Shown: positions 10,145 through 20,462 of the stretch, piece after piece
How the letters are laid out: the number at the start of each line of letters is the position of its first letter
Position numbering within the stretch: the stretch's first letter is position 1
Program-made: the position numbers and the translations under genes
Notes under the pieces: generated by a model
The model's input: the letters and a program-made list of their open reading frames with translations, nothing else
Database searches by the model: none
Told to the model about the DNA's origin: nothing
Source: Pseudomonas nabeulensis
GTDB lineage: Bacteria; Pseudomonadota; Gammaproteobacteria; Pseudomonadales; Pseudomonadaceae
Assembly (NCBI RefSeq): GCF_004682045.1
Contig: NZ_QUZT01000025.1
Coordinates: forward strand, 1 to 64,000
DNA: 64,000 bases
Direction of reading: 5' to 3'

Positions 10145-11569
10145 ATGCAAACCAAACTCTTGATCAACGGCCAATTGATGGCCGGCGAAGGTCCGGCCCA
10201 GCCGGTGTTGAATCCGTCGCTGGGCCGGGTGATCGTGCAGATCAACGAAGCCAGCGAAGCCCAGGTGGATGCTGCCGTGCGTGCGGCCGATGCGGCGTTT
10301 GAAAGCTGGTCGCAGACGGCGCCGAAGGATCGCTCGTTGCTGCTGCTGAAACTCGCAGACGCGGTCGAAGCCCACGGTGAGGAACTGGCCAAGCTGGAAT
10401 CGGATAACTGCGGCAAGCCCTACAGCGCAGCGCTGAACGATGAGATCCCGGCAATTGCCGACGTGTTTCGCTTTTTTGCCGGCGCCAGCCGCTGCATGAG
10501 CGGTTCGGCCGGCGGTGAATACCTGCCGGGGCATACGTCGATGATCCGTCGTGATCCGGTAGGAGTGATCGCCTCGATTGCGCCGTGGAACTACCCGCTG
10601 ATGATGGTCGCCTGGAAAATCGCCCCAGCCCTGGCAGCCGGTAATACCGTGGTGCTCAAGCCGTCGGAGCAGACCCCGCTGACCGCGTTGCGCTTGGTGG
10701 AGTTGGCGTCGGAGATTTTCCCGGCGGGCGTACTCAACCTGGTGTTTGGTCGTGGGCCGACGGTGGGCAGCCCGCTGGTGAACCATCCAAAAGTGCACAT
10801 GGTGTCGCTGACCGGTTCTATCGCCACCGGTGCGAATATCATTTCCAGCACGGCCGACAGCGTGAAGCGCATGCACATGGAACTGGGCGGCAAGGCGCCG
10901 GTGATCATCTTCAATGACGCGGATATTGATGCCGCCGTGGAAGGTATCCGTACCTTCGGTTTCTACAATGCCGGGCAGGATTGCACGGCGGCGTGCCGGA
11001 TTTATGCCCAGGCGGGCATCTATGATGCGTTCGTCGAGAAACTCGGCGCAGCGGTAGCCAGCATCAAGCACGGCTTGCAGGATGATCCCGACACCGAGTT
11101 GGGCCCGCTGATCACCGCCCAACACCGCGACCGCGTGGCCGGGTTCGTCGAGCGTGCCGTGGCGCAGCCGCATATCCGCCTGGTGACGGGCGGCAAGGCG
11201 GTGGCGGGCGATGGGTTCTTCTTTGAGCCGACGGTGCTGGCCGATGCGCAGCAGGACGATGAAATCGTACGCCGTGAAGTGTTCGGCCCGGTTGTTTCCG
11301 TGACCCGATTCAGCGATGAAGCGCAGGTGCTGGGTTGGGCCAACGATTCGGACTACGGCTTGGCGTCCTCGGTGTGGACCACTGACGTGGGCCGCGCCCA
11401 TCGGCTGGCGGCGCGCTTGCAGTATGGCTGCACGTGGGTGAATACCCACTTCATGCTGGTCAGTGAAATGCCCCATGGCGGGCAGAAACTGTCGGGGTAT
11501 GGCAAGGATATGTCGATGTATGGGTTGGAGGATTACACCAGCGTGCGGCATGTGATGTTCAAGCACTGA
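10145..11569 (+). CDS. patD: Gamma-aminobutyraldehyde dehydrogenase PatD (second copy)
   Basis: Aldehyde dehydrogenase of 474 residues, starting at [12 protein letters not shown]. Similarity to E. coli PatD (YdcW) is strong along the whole length: [45 protein letters not shown] (catalytic Cys) and the end [18 protein letters not shown]. It converts 4-aminobutyraldehyde to GABA in putrescine breakdown. In E. coli patD also lies next to ydcSTUV. A REPIN and short GGGCT repeats follow. Confidence 0.93.
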   Translation: MQTKLLINGQLMAGEGPAQPVLNPSLGRVIVQINEASEAQVDAAVRAADAAFESWSQTAPKDRSLLLLKLADAVEAHGEELAKLESDNCGKPYSAALNDEIPAIADVFRFFAGASRCMSGSAGGEYLPGHTSMIRRDPVGVIASIAPWNYPLMMVAWKIAPALAAGNTVVLKPSEQTPLTALRLVELASEIFPAGVLNLVFGRGPTVGSPLVNHPKVHMVSLTGSIATGANIISSTADSVKRMHMELGGKAPVIIFNDADIDAAVEGIRTFGFYNAGQDCTAACRIYAQAGIYDAFVEKLGAAVASIKHGLQDDPDTELGPLITAQHRDRVAGFVERAVAQPHIRLVTGGKAVAGDGFFFEPTVLADAQQDDEIVRREVFGPVVSVTRFSDEAQVLGWANDSDYGLASSVWTTDVGRAHRLAARLQYGCTWVNTHFMLVSEMPHGGQKLSGYGKDMSMYGLEDYTSVRHVMFKH

Positions 11570-11579
11570 CACAGCGCAG

Positions 11580-11603
11580 CGCTGGGCTGGGCTGGGCTGG
11601 GCT
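11580..11603. repeat. Short GGGCT tandem repeat
   Basis: Four consecutive GCTGG/GGGCT pentamers lie between the patD stop and the downstream REPIN. It is a small simple repeat with no evident function. Confidence 0.5.
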
Positions 11604-11618
11604 TTTTAGGGCTTTTAT

Positions 11619-11720
11619 GTGGGAGGGGCGGTGCGACGATTCGACTTGCCCCCGATAGCGGTGGTTCAGTGAAAAATGTGCTGGCTGACCCACTGCCATC
11701 GGGGGCAAGCCCCCTCCCAC
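11619..11720. repeat. REPIN with 15-bp arm insertion, 102 bp
   Basis: The left arm reads GTGGGAGGGG, then a GC-rich insert (GGTGCGACGATTCGAC), then TTGCCCCCGAT. The right arm is the normal CCCCCTCCCAC form. The same 102-bp variant occurs at 20255 and 22421, and in the opposite orientation at 57605. Confidence 0.9.
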
Positions 11721-11956
11721 ATTAGATCTTCATAATTCTGAAGTACTGTGCTCAATCACAGAGCCGGAAACGTCTTGTTTCACATGCAACGCCATCACCC
11801 CGCTATCAATCATTTTTCCTACGTCATCGAACCGCTTAAGCTATCCGGCGTCTGTTTATTGTCCGTTGCGTTTGGCCGAAGGCATGTCCGAACCGTAATT
11901 TCTGATCCAGTACGTGCCAGGAACGGCGCAGGATTTGCTCACGACAGGTTGTCTCT

Positions 11957-13582
11957 ATGCACCGCAGGAATTTGCTCAAAGCGTCCATGGCCATTGCGGC
12001 TTACACCGGTTTGTCGGCCAGCGGCCTGCTCGCCGCGCAGGCTTGGGCCGGGAACCGTGCCGCCGATGGCAAGGCTGTTTCGTTCGATTTTGAATCGCTC
12101 AAGGCCCAGGCCAAGCAACTGGCCGGGACCGCGTATAAAGACACCAAACAGGTGCTGCCGCCGACACTGGCGACCATGACCCCGCAGAATTTCAACGCCA
12201 TCGGCTACGACGGCAACCATTCGCTGTGGAAAGAATTGAATGGTCAACTGGACGTGCAATTCTTCCACGTCGGCATGGGCTTCAAGACGCCAGTGCGCAT
12301 GCACAGTGTCGACCCCAAGACCCGTGCCTCCCGCGAGGTGCATTTCCGCCCTTCGCTGTTCAACTATGAAAAAACCACGGTGGACACCAAGCAGTTGACC
12401 GGCGACCTCGGTTTCTCCGGCTTCAAGCTGTTCAAGGCACCAGAACTGGATCGCCATGATGTGCTGTCGTTTCTCGGCGCCAGCTACTTCCGCGCGGTGG
12501 ACAACACCGGGCAGTACGGCCTTTCCGCCCGTGGCCTGGCCATCGATACCTACGCGAAGAAACGCGAGGAATTCCCCGACTTCACCCAGTTCTGGTTCGA
12601 AACACCGGACAAGGACGCCACCCGCTTCGTGGTCTATGCCCTGCTCGATTCACCGAGCGCCACCGGTGCCTACCGCTTCGATATCGACTGCCAGGCCAAC
12701 CAGGTGGTGATGGCCATCGACGCCCATATCAATGCGCGCACCGCCATCGAACAACTGGGCATCGCGCCGATGACCAGCATGTTCAGCTGCGGCACCCACG
12801 AACGCCGCATGTGCGACACCATCCACCCGCAAATCCACGACTCGGATCGCCTGGCGATGTGGCGCGGCAATGGCGAGTGGATCTGCCGTCCGCTGAACAA
12901 CCCGGCCAAGCTGCAATTCAACGCGTTTGCCGACAAAGACCCGAAAGGCTTCGGCCTGGTGCAGACCGACCATGAGTTCGCCAGTTACCAGGACACCGTG
13001 GACTGGTACAGCAAGCGCCCAAGCCTGTGGGTTGAACCCACCACAGCGTGGGGTGAGGGCTCCATCGACCTGCTGGAAATCCCGACCACCGGCGAAACCC
13101 TGGACAACATCGTGGCCTTCTGGACCCCGAAAAAACCCGTGGCCGCCGGCGAGTCCCTCACCTATGGCTACAAGCTGTATTGGAGTGCACTGCCGCCGGT
13201 GAGCACGCCGTTGGCGCAGGTCGATGCGACCCGTTCCGGCATGGGCGGTTTTACCGAAGGCTGGGCACCGGGCGAGCACTACCCCGAAGTCTGGGCCCGA
13301 CGTTTTGCCGTGGACTTCAAGGGCGGCGGCCTGGACCGACTGCCGGCGGGCACCGGGATCGAACCGGTGGTGACCTGCTCCCACGGCGAGGTGAAGGATT
13401 TCAGCGTGCTGGTGCTGGATAACATCAAGGGCTACCGCATTCTGTTTGACTGGTACCCGACCAGCGACAGCGTGGAGCCCGTGGAGCTGCGGTTGTTTAT
13501 CCGGACCCAGGACCGCACCTTAAGCGAGACATGGCTGTATCAGTACTTCCCGCCGGCGCCGGAGCTGCGTAAGTACACCTGA
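11957..13582 (+). CDS. opgD: Glucan biosynthesis protein D (periplasmic)
   Basis: Protein of 541 residues with a twin-arginine signal ([15 protein letters not shown], cleavage near AQAWA). OpgD/MdoD proteins are Tat-exported and shape the backbone of osmoregulated periplasmic glucans, which protect at low osmolarity. Family stretches include [23 protein letters not shown] and [16 protein letters not shown]. The full usual length is present. It stands alone, with about 230 bp of upstream non-coding DNA and a perfect palindrome after its stop. Confidence 0.92.
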   Translation: MHRRNLLKASMAIAAYTGLSASGLLAAQAWAGNRAADGKAVSFDFESLKAQAKQLAGTAYKDTKQVLPPTLATMTPQNFNAIGYDGNHSLWKELNGQLDVQFFHVGMGFKTPVRMHSVDPKTRASREVHFRPSLFNYEKTTVDTKQLTGDLGFSGFKLFKAPELDRHDVLSFLGASYFRAVDNTGQYGLSARGLAIDTYAKKREEFPDFTQFWFETPDKDATRFVVYALLDSPSATGAYRFDIDCQANQVVMAIDAHINARTAIEQLGIAPMTSMFSCGTHERRMCDTIHPQIHDSDRLAMWRGNGEWICRPLNNPAKLQFNAFADKDPKGFGLVQTDHEFASYQDTVDWYSKRPSLWVEPTTAWGEGSIDLLEIPTTGETLDNIVAFWTPKKPVAAGESLTYGYKLYWSALPPVSTPLAQVDATRSGMGGFTEGWAPGEHYPEVWARRFAVDFKGGGLDRLPAGTGIEPVVTCSHGEVKDFSVLVLDNIKGYRILFDWYPTSDSVEPVELRLFIRTQDRTLSETWLYQYFPPAPELRKYT

Positions 13583-13587
13583 TCAAC

Positions 13588-13617
13588 AGGTGGGAGTGGG
13601 CAAGCCCACTCCCACCT
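13588..13617. repeat. REP-like perfect palindrome after opgD
   Basis: AGGTGGGAGTGGGC and its exact complement are separated by two bases. It resembles the GTGGGAG REP family but is shorter. It has no T-run, so it is a weak candidate for an intrinsic terminator; it may stabilise the opgD mRNA end. Confidence 0.65.
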
Positions 13618-13633
13618 GGGTTTGAGAAATAAC

Positions 13634-13819
13634 TCAGAACCGCGACACACTCTTCATCGCCCCAATCAGATACCGCATCGCCACCTGGTCACTCTCGGTC
13701 AACGTGCGGTACTGCTCTACCAACTCTGCTTCTTCCAAACTCAACCTGCGGCCACGCAAGGACAACCTGCGGGTGATTAAAAACACCACCACACCCGCCA
13801 CACCATAAGACTTGGCCAT
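13634..13819 (-). CDS. Small conserved-type hypothetical protein, 61 aa
   Basis: The start is well supported: AGGAGT sits directly upstream of the ATG. The protein has a short hydrophobic N-terminal stretch (GVAGVVVFLI), an arginine-rich turn, then an amphipathic part ending ESDQVAMRYLIGAMKSV. The pattern suggests a small membrane-anchored or helical protein. I do not recognise its family. The next 230 bp on the right carry no gene. Confidence 0.6.
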   Translation of the reverse strand: MAKSYGVAGVVVFLITRRLSLRGRRLSLEEAELVEQYRTLTESDQVAMRYLIGAMKSVSRF

Positions 13820-14044
13820 GGACTCCTACTCCTGATAACAGTCAAACACGCTTGGTGCCCACCACCCGCCTCCCGCCAAGCATCCTGCCTGCGAGTACAA
13901 CCCGCCTGACTCCCTGGGCCAGAAATCAGACGTAACTTAAGCGTAGAAACAATCCTGTCATCTGTGGGATTTTTTTAGAGTATTCACTTAAAAAACTGCT
14001 TCGGTAACAAATACCTACAGATATATCCGACGCAATCAGCCATA

Positions 14045-14072
14045 AAAAAACCCACCGGTTCAGGGTGGGTTC
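14045..14072 (-). terminator. Intrinsic terminator of the flavin oxidoreductase gene
   Basis: Hairpin AACCCACC/GGTGGGTT followed on the minus strand by seven T residues, 20 bases after the stop at 14092. Confidence 0.85.
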
Positions 14073-14091
14073 TTCTGCAACGTCTGAGGGT

Positions 14092-15198
14092 TTAATCCCG
14101 CAGATCAGACTCATGGATCGGTTGGTCGCGGTGGGTAGCCCGCTGATACTGCGCCGGCCAGATTGCCTTGCGCCCGCCCAGGTCATCGTCGGCATGCAAT
14201 GGCCAGTACGGGTCACGCAGCAGCTCTCGGGCGAGGAAGATGATATCGGCCTGGCAGGTACGCAGAATGTGCTCGGCCTGCGCCGGCTCGGTAATCATGC
14301 CCACCGTGCCGGTGGCGATGCCCGACTCTTTGCGCACCCGCTCGGCAAAGCGCGTCTGGTAACCGGGGCCGGTGGGGATCTCGGCGTTGGCGGCGGTGCC
14401 GCCGGAGGACACGTCGATCAGGTCGACGCCGAGGTCTTTCAGGCGGCGGGCCAACTCTACGGTTTCATCGGGGTTCCAACCGTCTTCGACCCAGTCGGTG
14501 GCCGACACCCGTACAAACAGCGGCAGTTCCTGAGGCCAGACTTCGCGCACCGCCTTGGTCACTTCCAACACCAGGCGAATACGGTTTTCGAACGAGCCGC
14601 CGTAGCGGTCCTGGCGTTGGTTGCTGATAGGCGACAGGAACTGATGCAGTAAATAGCCATGGGCGGCATGAATCTCCACCACTTCGAAACCAGCGGTCAA
14701 GGCGCGCTGGGCGGCGGCGACAAAGTCGGCGATCACTTGCTGGATCTGGCCTTCATCCAGTGGCTTGGGTTGCGTGTGGTTCGGGTCGAAGGCAATCGGC
14801 GAAGGCCCCACTGGCACCCAACCGCCGTCTTCGGGTTTGACGCTGCCGTGCTTGCCGATCCACGGCCGATGGGTACTGGCCTTGCGCCCGGCGTGGGCCA
14901 GTTGGATGCCCGCGACAGCGCCTTGGGCGGCGATAAACCGGGTGATGCGTTGCAACGGTTCGATCTGGGCGTCGTTCCATAGCCCCAGGTCCTGGGCGGT
15001 GATGCGACCCTCGGCGGTCACGGCAGTGGCTTCGGTGAAAATCAGCCCGGCACCGCCCACGGCGCGACTGCCGAGGTGCACCAGGTGCCAGTCATTGGCC
15101 AGGCCATCGTCCGACGAGTATTGGCACATCGGCGACACCGCAATGCGGTTGAGCAGGGTCAATTGGCGCAGGGTATAGGGTTCGAGCAGCTGACTCAT
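14092..15198 (-). CDS. NADH:flavin oxidoreductase (old yellow enzyme, YqjM type)
   Basis: FMN-dependent oxidoreductase of 368 residues, starting MSQLLEPYTLRQL. Features of the thermophilic-like OYE class are visible: SPMCQYS near residue 25, HLGSRAVGGAGLI, the AQLAHAGRKAS active-site region, EIHAAHGYLLHQFLSP, YGGSFENR, and VSSGG. Such enzymes reduce activated C=C bonds in enones and nitro compounds and respond to oxidative or electrophile stress; the physiological substrate is unknown. The start at 15198 fits the family better than one 12 codons upstream. Confidence 0.9.
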   Translation of the reverse strand: MSQLLEPYTLRQLTLLNRIAVSPMCQYSSDDGLANDWHLVHLGSRAVGGAGLIFTEATAVTAEGRITAQDLGLWNDAQIEPLQRITRFIAAQGAVAGIQLAHAGRKASTHRPWIGKHGSVKPEDGGWVPVGPSPIAFDPNHTQPKPLDEGQIQQVIADFVAAAQRALTAGFEVVEIHAAHGYLLHQFLSPISNQRQDRYGGSFENRIRLVLEVTKAVREVWPQELPLFVRVSATDWVEDGWNPDETVELARRLKDLGVDLIDVSSGGTAANAEIPTGPGYQTRFAERVRKESGIATGTVGMITEPAQAEHILRTCQADIIFLARELLRDPYWPLHADDDLGGRKAIWPAQYQRATHRDQPIHESDLRD

Positions 15199-15323
15199 GG
15201 CGCACCTCTTCTGGGTTCTGTGGGCACTGTTCAACAGTGCTTAGAGCCTAGTCGACAACACTGGATTGCACAGGGTTCAGAAGGAAACCGGGAGCCGATT
15301 GCCGGCTCCCGTGTTGCAGGTGC

Positions 15324-17225
15324 TTACATTTCGACCTGGGTGCCCAGCTCGATCACCCGGTTTACCGGGAGTTTGAAGAAACGCAGGTTGCCGTTGGCGT
15401 TCTTCAACATGAACGCGAACAGCGCTTCACGCCAGCGGGCCATGCCCTTGATGCGCGAGGCAATCACCGTCTCGCGGCTGAGGAAGTAAGTGGTGCGCAT
15501 CGGGCTGAAGTCCAGGTCATCCAAATGGCACAGTTTCAGCGCTTCGGGCACGTCCGGTTCGTCGGTAAAGCCGAAGTGCAGGATCACCCGGAAGAAGCCT
15601 TCGCCGTAGGAATCCACCTCGAAACGCCGTGCGGCCGGTACCCGCGGGATGTCCTCATAGACCACCGTCAGCAACACCACTTGCTCATGCAGCACCTGGT
15701 TATGCAGCAGGTTGTGCAACAGCGCGTGGGGCACCGCGTCGGGGCGTGCGGTGAGAAACACCGCGGTGCCCTGCACCCGGTGCGGCGGTTGTACGCGGAT
15801 ACTGTTGATAAAGATCGGCAGCGGCAGGCCGCCTTCGTCGAGGCGCTCCACCAGCAATTGCTTGCCGCGCTTCCAGGTGGTCATCAGCACGAACAGCACA
15901 ATCCCCGCCAGCACCGGGAAGGCGCCGCCCTGGATGATCTTCGGCACGTTGGCGGCAAAGTACAGCCCGTCCACCAACAGGCAGCAAACCAATACGGGGA
16001 CCGCCAGGATTGGTGGCCATTTCCACAGCAGCAGCATGACCGCCGACACCAGGATGGTGGTCATCAACATGGTGCCGGTCACCGCCACGCCATAGGCCGA
16101 GGCCAGTGCGTTGGACGATTCGAAGCCCAACACCAACAGGATCACCCCGACCATCAGCGACCAGTTCACCGCGCCAATGTAGATCTGGCCCTGTTCGGCG
16201 CTGGAGGTGTGCTGGATATGCATCCGCGGGATGTAACCCAACTGGATCGCCTGGCGGGTCAGGGAGAATGCGCCGGAGATCACCGCCTGGGACGCAATCA
16301 CCGTGGCCAGGGTGGACAGCACGACCAGCGGGATCAACGCCCAACTGGGCGCCAGCAGGTAGAAGGGGTTGCGGGCAGCCTCCGGGTCGCCGAGCAGCAT
16401 CGCGCCCTGGCCGAAATAATTGAGTACCAGCGCCGGCAGCACCAACATGAACCAGGCGCGGGCGATGGGCTTGCGGCCGAAGTGGCCCATGTCGGCATAC
16501 AGCGCTTCGGCGCCGGTCAGTGCCAGCACCACCGCACCGAGAATCGCCACGCCAATGCCCGGATGCGCCTCGAAAAAGCGCACGGCCCACAGCGGATTCA
16601 AGGCCTTGAGCACCTCGGGATGCAGGGAGATGCCATACACACCCAGGCCGCCCAGCACCAGGAACCAGGTCACCATCACCGGGCCGAACAGTTTGCCGAT
16701 GTGGTCGGTGCCGTGTTTCTGGATCAGGAACAGCGCCACCAGCACCACCAGGGCGATGGGCACGACCCATTTTTCCAGGCCGTCGAAGGCCAGCTCCAGG
16801 CCCTCCACCGCCGACAATACGGAAATCGCCGGGGTGATCATGCTGTCGCCATAAAACAGCGCCGCGCCACACAGGCCACACACCACCAGAAAGCTGCGCA
16901 ACTTGGCGCGCTCCCCCGCCGCCCGCCGCGCCAACGCGGTCAGGGCCATGATGCCGCCTTCGCCCTGGTTGTCGGCGCGCAGCACAAACAACATGTATTT
17001 GATAGACACCACCCAGATCAGCGACCAGAAGATCAGCGCCAGAATCCCCAACACACCGTCATGGTTGACCTGCACGCCATAACCGCCGTTGAACACCTCT
17101 TTAAGGGTGTAGAGCGGGCTGGTCCCGATATCGCCATAAACCACCCCGACCGCTGCCACCAACATGCCAATCGGCTTAGCGCTGGAATGCTCGGCGCCTG
17201 CCGCCGGACTACTTGCCTGACCCAT
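15324..17225 (-). CDS. kup: Low-affinity potassium transporter Kup
   Basis: K+ uptake permease of 633 residues with about twelve membrane helices, then a hydrophilic C-terminal domain from about residue 430. Diagnostic segments are [33 protein letters not shown] and [20 protein letters not shown]. The start at 17225 has AGGAG correctly spaced; an upstream in-frame start does not. It is a single gene with about 300 bp of promoter-side DNA shared with the divergent toxin-antitoxin pair; I see no riboswitch there. Confidence 0.95.
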   Translation of the reverse strand: MGQASSPAAGAEHSSAKPIGMLVAAVGVVYGDIGTSPLYTLKEVFNGGYGVQVNHDGVLGILALIFWSLIWVVSIKYMLFVLRADNQGEGGIMALTALARRAAGERAKLRSFLVVCGLCGAALFYGDSMITPAISVLSAVEGLELAFDGLEKWVVPIALVVLVALFLIQKHGTDHIGKLFGPVMVTWFLVLGGLGVYGISLHPEVLKALNPLWAVRFFEAHPGIGVAILGAVVLALTGAEALYADMGHFGRKPIARAWFMLVLPALVLNYFGQGAMLLGDPEAARNPFYLLAPSWALIPLVVLSTLATVIASQAVISGAFSLTRQAIQLGYIPRMHIQHTSSAEQGQIYIGAVNWSLMVGVILLVLGFESSNALASAYGVAVTGTMLMTTILVSAVMLLLWKWPPILAVPVLVCCLLVDGLYFAANVPKIIQGGAFPVLAGIVLFVLMTTWKRGKQLLVERLDEGGLPLPIFINSIRVQPPHRVQGTAVFLTARPDAVPHALLHNLLHNQVLHEQVVLLTVVYEDIPRVPAARRFEVDSYGEGFFRVILHFGFTDEPDVPEALKLCHLDDLDFSPMRTTYFLSRETVIASRIKGMARWREALFAFMLKNANGNLRFFKLPVNRVIELGTQVEM

Positions 17226-17525
17226 CAACCACTCCTGCCTTTTGACCAGCAATGCTTACTTCTCGTAACAGACGTTTTGTTGACCTTGAGAAATTACATG
17301 TGGCCAACGGCGCGAAGCATAGCGCAGCGGTGACTGTATTTCCCTGCTCACGTGTCTTGAGCAACAGGAGCGGCATTTTGGCGCCTAATTGCCTGCATTG
17401 ATAACCTTTAGCCCTACCGTATATTTTTGGCCCCGCTCCTCAGACCAACGAATCGTTTCCCTGCTTGGCTCGCTGTCGATATAGAAACTCAATCACCGCA
17501 ATGTCTCTTTTAAGGTACAGTTCTC

Positions 17526-17849
17526 ATGTACGAAGTGAAACACGTGCTGTCAGCCAATGGTGTAGATATCTACCAAGCCTGGCTGGACACCGTGCAAGAC
17601 ACGCGTTCAAAAGCAAAAATCACGACCAGAGTGGATCGAGCCTCACTGGGTCACTTTGGCATTACCGAACCGGTGGGTGATGGGGTCTTTGAGATGAAGC
17701 TCGACTTCGGACCGGGCTTTCGGGTGTATTACGCACTCCAGGATCGAAGCATTTTATTTCTGTTGGGCGGAGGCTCAAAAGCGAGGCAGCAGAACGATAT
17801 CGAGCAGGCCAAAGCTCTATGGAAATCTTATAAGGTGCATAAAAAATGA
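17526..17849 (+). CDS. RelE/ParE-superfamily toxin (addiction module killer)
   Basis: A 107-residue protein of the COG3657 'addiction module killer' type. It has FGITEPVGDGVFEMKLDFGPGFRVYY, then LFLLGGGSKARQQNDIEQAKALW, the usual C-terminal core of HigB-like toxins. Family members cleave mRNA on the ribosome or poison gyrase. The stop overlaps the antidote gene by four bases (ATGA). The toxin-first order is typical of this family. Base composition is lower in GC than the neighbours, consistent with recent acquisition. Confidence 0.85.
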   Translation: MYEVKHVLSANGVDIYQAWLDTVQDTRSKAKITTRVDRASLGHFGITEPVGDGVFEMKLDFGPGFRVYYALQDRSILFLLGGGSKARQQNDIEQAKALWKSYKVHKK

Positions 17850-18181
17850 CTGGTCGTAGCCGCTCTCATGAAGATAGTGTTCTTGAAATGCTAAGAGACG
17901 ATGAAGCATTTGCCCTCGAGTATCTATCTGTTGCGCTCGAGGAGATTGATGAGCCAGGTGGTGAGGACGCCTTCCTCGTCGCGGTTCGTCGGGTGGCGGA
18001 AGCCCGTGGCGGGATGCTTAGTTTGTCGCAGAACACAGGACTCAATAGAGCTAATCTTTATAGATCCCTCTCCGTCGGTGGAGATCCAAAACTCTCCACC
18101 TTACTGAAGGTGCTTCAAGCATTGGGCGTAGGTCTGTCGAAAGTTGTATCGCACCGTACAGAGCAGGATGTCCGAGCTTAA
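17846..18181 (+). CDS. Antidote protein with HTH domain (COG3636 type)
   Basis: A 111-residue antitoxin. The N-terminal part (EDSVLEMLRDDEAFALEYLSVAL) should bind the toxin. The C-terminal part is a Cro/C1-type helix-turn-helix (LSLSQNTGLNRANLYRSLS, then LSTLLKVLQALGVGLS) that represses the operon. It is translationally coupled to the toxin gene and sits between kup and rimO, both housekeeping genes, as a two-gene insertion. Confidence 0.87.
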   Translation: MTGRSRSHEDSVLEMLRDDEAFALEYLSVALEEIDEPGGEDAFLVAVRRVAEARGGMLSLSQNTGLNRANLYRSLSVGGDPKLSTLLKVLQALGVGLSKVVSHRTEQDVRA

Positions 18182-18351
18182 GGGCGACGTAAAATCCCCT
18201 ACGCAGCACTCGTCGCATTTCCCCGCATAAAGCTGGTCAAGTGCGTTGCCCGTCGCTAGAATTGCGCACTTTTTGATCAGAGGCACACCAAGTGCCCGTC
18301 TACCGCCTTGTCGTGCCCGACCGGCGGCGTCATTCAATACCGAGGTTAGAC

Positions 18352-19692
18352 ATGTCCACCACTCCCGCGACGGCCAATCCCAAGGTCGGCTTTGTTTCCC
18401 TGGGCTGCCCGAAGGCGCTCGTCGACTCCGAGCGCATCCTCACGCAACTGCGTATGGAAGGCTATGACGTCGTGTCCACCTACCAGGACGCAGATGTGGT
18501 GGTGGTCAACACCTGCGGCTTCATCGATTCGGCCAAGGCCGAGTCCCTGGAAGTGATCGGCGAAGCCATCAAGGAAAACGGCAAGGTCATCGTGACCGGC
18601 TGCATGGGCGTGGAAGAAGGCAACATCCGCGACGTGCACCCAAGCGTGCTGGCCGTAACCGGCCCGCAGCAGTACGAGCAGGTGGTCAACGCCGTGCATG
18701 AAGTGGTGCCGCCGCGCCAGGATCACAACCCGCTGATCGACCTGGTGCCGCCGCAAGGCATCAAGCTGACTCCGCGTCACTACGCTTACCTGAAGATTTC
18801 CGAAGGCTGCAACCACAGTTGCAGCTTCTGCATCATCCCGTCGATGCGCGGCAAGCTGGTCAGCCGCCCGGTCGGTGATGTGCTGGACGAGGCCCAGCGC
18901 CTGGTCAAATCCGGCGTCAAAGAGCTGTTGGTGATCTCCCAGGACACCAGCGCCTACGGCGTCGACGTGAAATACCGCACCGGTTTCTGGAACGGCGCGC
19001 CGGTGAAAACCCGCATGACCGAACTGTGCGAAGCCTTGAGCAGCCTGGGTGTGTGGGTGCGCCTGCACTACGTTTACCCGTACCCGCACGTGGACGAGCT
19101 GATTCCGTTGATGGCGGCTGGCAAGATCCTGCCGTACCTGGACATCCCGTTCCAGCACGCCAGCCCGAAAGTGCTCAAGGCGATGAAACGCCCGGCCTTC
19201 GAAGACAAGACCCTGGCGCGTATCAAGAACTGGCGCGAAATCTGCCCGGAACTGATCATCCGCTCCACCTTTATCGTCGGCTTCCCCGGCGAAACCGAAG
19301 AAGACTTCCAGTACCTGCTGGACTGGCTGACCGAAGCGCAGCTGGACCGCGTCGGTTGCTTCCAGTACTCGCCGGTCGAAGGCGCCCCGGCCAACCTGCT
19401 GGACCTGGCCGTGGTACCGGACGACGTCAAGCAAGACCGCTGGGAGCGTTTCATGGCGCACCAGCAGGCCATCAGCTCGGCGCGCCTGCAACTGCGCATC
19501 GGTAAGGAAATCGAAGTATTGATCGACGAAGTCGACGAGCAAGGCGCGGTTGGCCGTTGCTTCTTCGATGCGCCGGAGATCGACGGTAACGTGTTTATCG
19601 ACGATGCCAGCGGTTTGAAGCCAGGCGACAAAGTATGGTGCACCGTGACCGACGCCGACGAGTACGACTTGTGGGCCGAGAAGCGCGACTAA
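18352..19692 (+). CDS. rimO: Ribosomal protein S12 methylthiotransferase RimO
   Basis: Radical-SAM methylthiotransferase of 446 residues that modifies the conserved aspartate of ribosomal protein S12. The N-terminal UPF0004 domain carries Cys in [19 protein letters not shown] and GCMGVEEG for one 4Fe-4S cluster. The radical-SAM CxxxCxxC is [20 protein letters not shown] domain ends the protein. The start at [11 protein letters not shown] is chosen by family length. An intrinsic terminator follows 15 bases after the stop. Confidence 0.96.
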   Translation: MSTTPATANPKVGFVSLGCPKALVDSERILTQLRMEGYDVVSTYQDADVVVVNTCGFIDSAKAESLEVIGEAIKENGKVIVTGCMGVEEGNIRDVHPSVLAVTGPQQYEQVVNAVHEVVPPRQDHNPLIDLVPPQGIKLTPRHYAYLKISEGCNHSCSFCIIPSMRGKLVSRPVGDVLDEAQRLVKSGVKELLVISQDTSAYGVDVKYRTGFWNGAPVKTRMTELCEALSSLGVWVRLHYVYPYPHVDELIPLMAAGKILPYLDIPFQHASPKVLKAMKRPAFEDKTLARIKNWREICPELIIRSTFIVGFPGETEEDFQYLLDWLTEAQLDRVGCFQYSPVEGAPANLLDLAVVPDDVKQDRWERFMAHQQAISSARLQLRIGKEIEVLIDEVDEQGAVGRCFFDAPEIDGNVFIDDASGLKPGDKVWCTVTDADEYDLWAEKRD

Positions 19693-19706
19693 ATCGGTAA
19701 AGATCT

Positions 19707-19745
19707 AAAAAGCCCCGCCTCCTGACAGGATGCGGGGCTTTTTTA
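19707..19745 (+). terminator. Intrinsic terminator of rimO
   Basis: AAAAAGCCCCGC and GCGGGGCTTTTTT form a strong stem with a 13-base loop and a T-run, shortly after the rimO stop. Confidence 0.92.
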
Positions 19746-19785
19746 CGTCTATCGTGTTGCTATTCATCGGCAAAGGGTGGCGCAA

Positions 19786-20412
19786 ATGCGTCAGCACTCG
19801 GTAATCCACACACCTAAAAACAGTGACTACGCGGAACTGGCACGGATCTGGGAGGCCTCGGTGCGGGCGACCCATGACTTTCTACCGGATAGCTACATCG
19901 TGTTGCTAAAGAACCTGGTGCTGACGCGCTATCTGGATTCAGTGATGTTGATCTGCACCAAGGACGGGCGTCAGCGGATCACCGGGTTTGCCGGCGTGGC
20001 CGCGGGCAAGGTGGAGATGCTGTTTATCGATCCGCAGCACCGAAGCCAGGGCCTTGGTCGGCAATTGCTGCGGTATGCCATCGAACACATGAATGCCGAT
20101 GAGCTGGATGTGAATGAGCAGAATCCACAGGCTTTGGGGTTTTACTTCAAACAGGGCTTTGAGGTCATCGGACGCACGGAGCATGACGGCCTGGGGCAAC
20201 CTTATCCGTTGCTGCATATGCGCTTGGCAACATCTGACACAACTACGAACCACTGTGGGAGGGGCGGTGCGACGATTCGACTTGCCCCCGATTGCGGAGT
20301 GTCAGCCACGCCATTCGTTGCTGGGCCACTGCCATCGGGGGCAAGCCCCCTCCCACATTTAGACCCAGCTGAGCCAAATAACCCCGCAGTGCTGAAATGG
20401 GTCCGGGATTAA
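19786..20412 (+). CDS. GNAT acetyltransferase with REP-encoded C-terminal tail
   Basis: Protein of 208 residues. The N-terminal ~150 residues are a GNAT domain (YjaB/YafP-like): IWEASVRATHDFL, then VEMLFIDPQHRSQGLGRQLL with the acetyl-CoA P-loop, and DVNEQNPQALGFYFKQGFEVIGRTE. The usual end would be near LLHMRL. Instead the frame runs through a REPIN, so residues from about 157 are REP-encoded (GRGGATIRLAP, then PSGASPLPH). The ATG at 19786 has AAAGG upstream; a GTG three codons earlier is possible. The substrate is unknown. Confidence 0.83.
   Translation: MRQHSVIHTPKNSDYAELARIWEASVRATHDFLPDSYIVLLKNLVLTRYLDSVMLICTKDGRQRITGFAGVAAGKVEMLFIDPQHRSQGLGRQLLRYAIEHMNADELDVNEQNPQALGFYFKQGFEVIGRTEHDGLGQPYPLLHMRLATSDTTTNHCGRGGATIRLAPDCGVSATPFVAGPLPSGASPLPHLDPAEPNNPAVLKWVRD
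20255..20356. repeat. REPIN with arm insertion, inside the GNAT gene 3' end
   Basis: Exactly 102 bp with the same inserted left arm as at 11619 and 22421. The GNAT reading frame stays open through it and stops 56 bases beyond. Confidence 0.9.
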
Positions 20413-20462
20413 CCGGCCCCACACAGGTACAATAGCCGCCCCCTTTTGTTACGGCCCTTGTC

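Noticed and set aside
9335..11572. A 745-codon minus-strand frame opposite the APC permease and patD
   Set aside because: Shadow of two well-supported genes; no motifs of its own.
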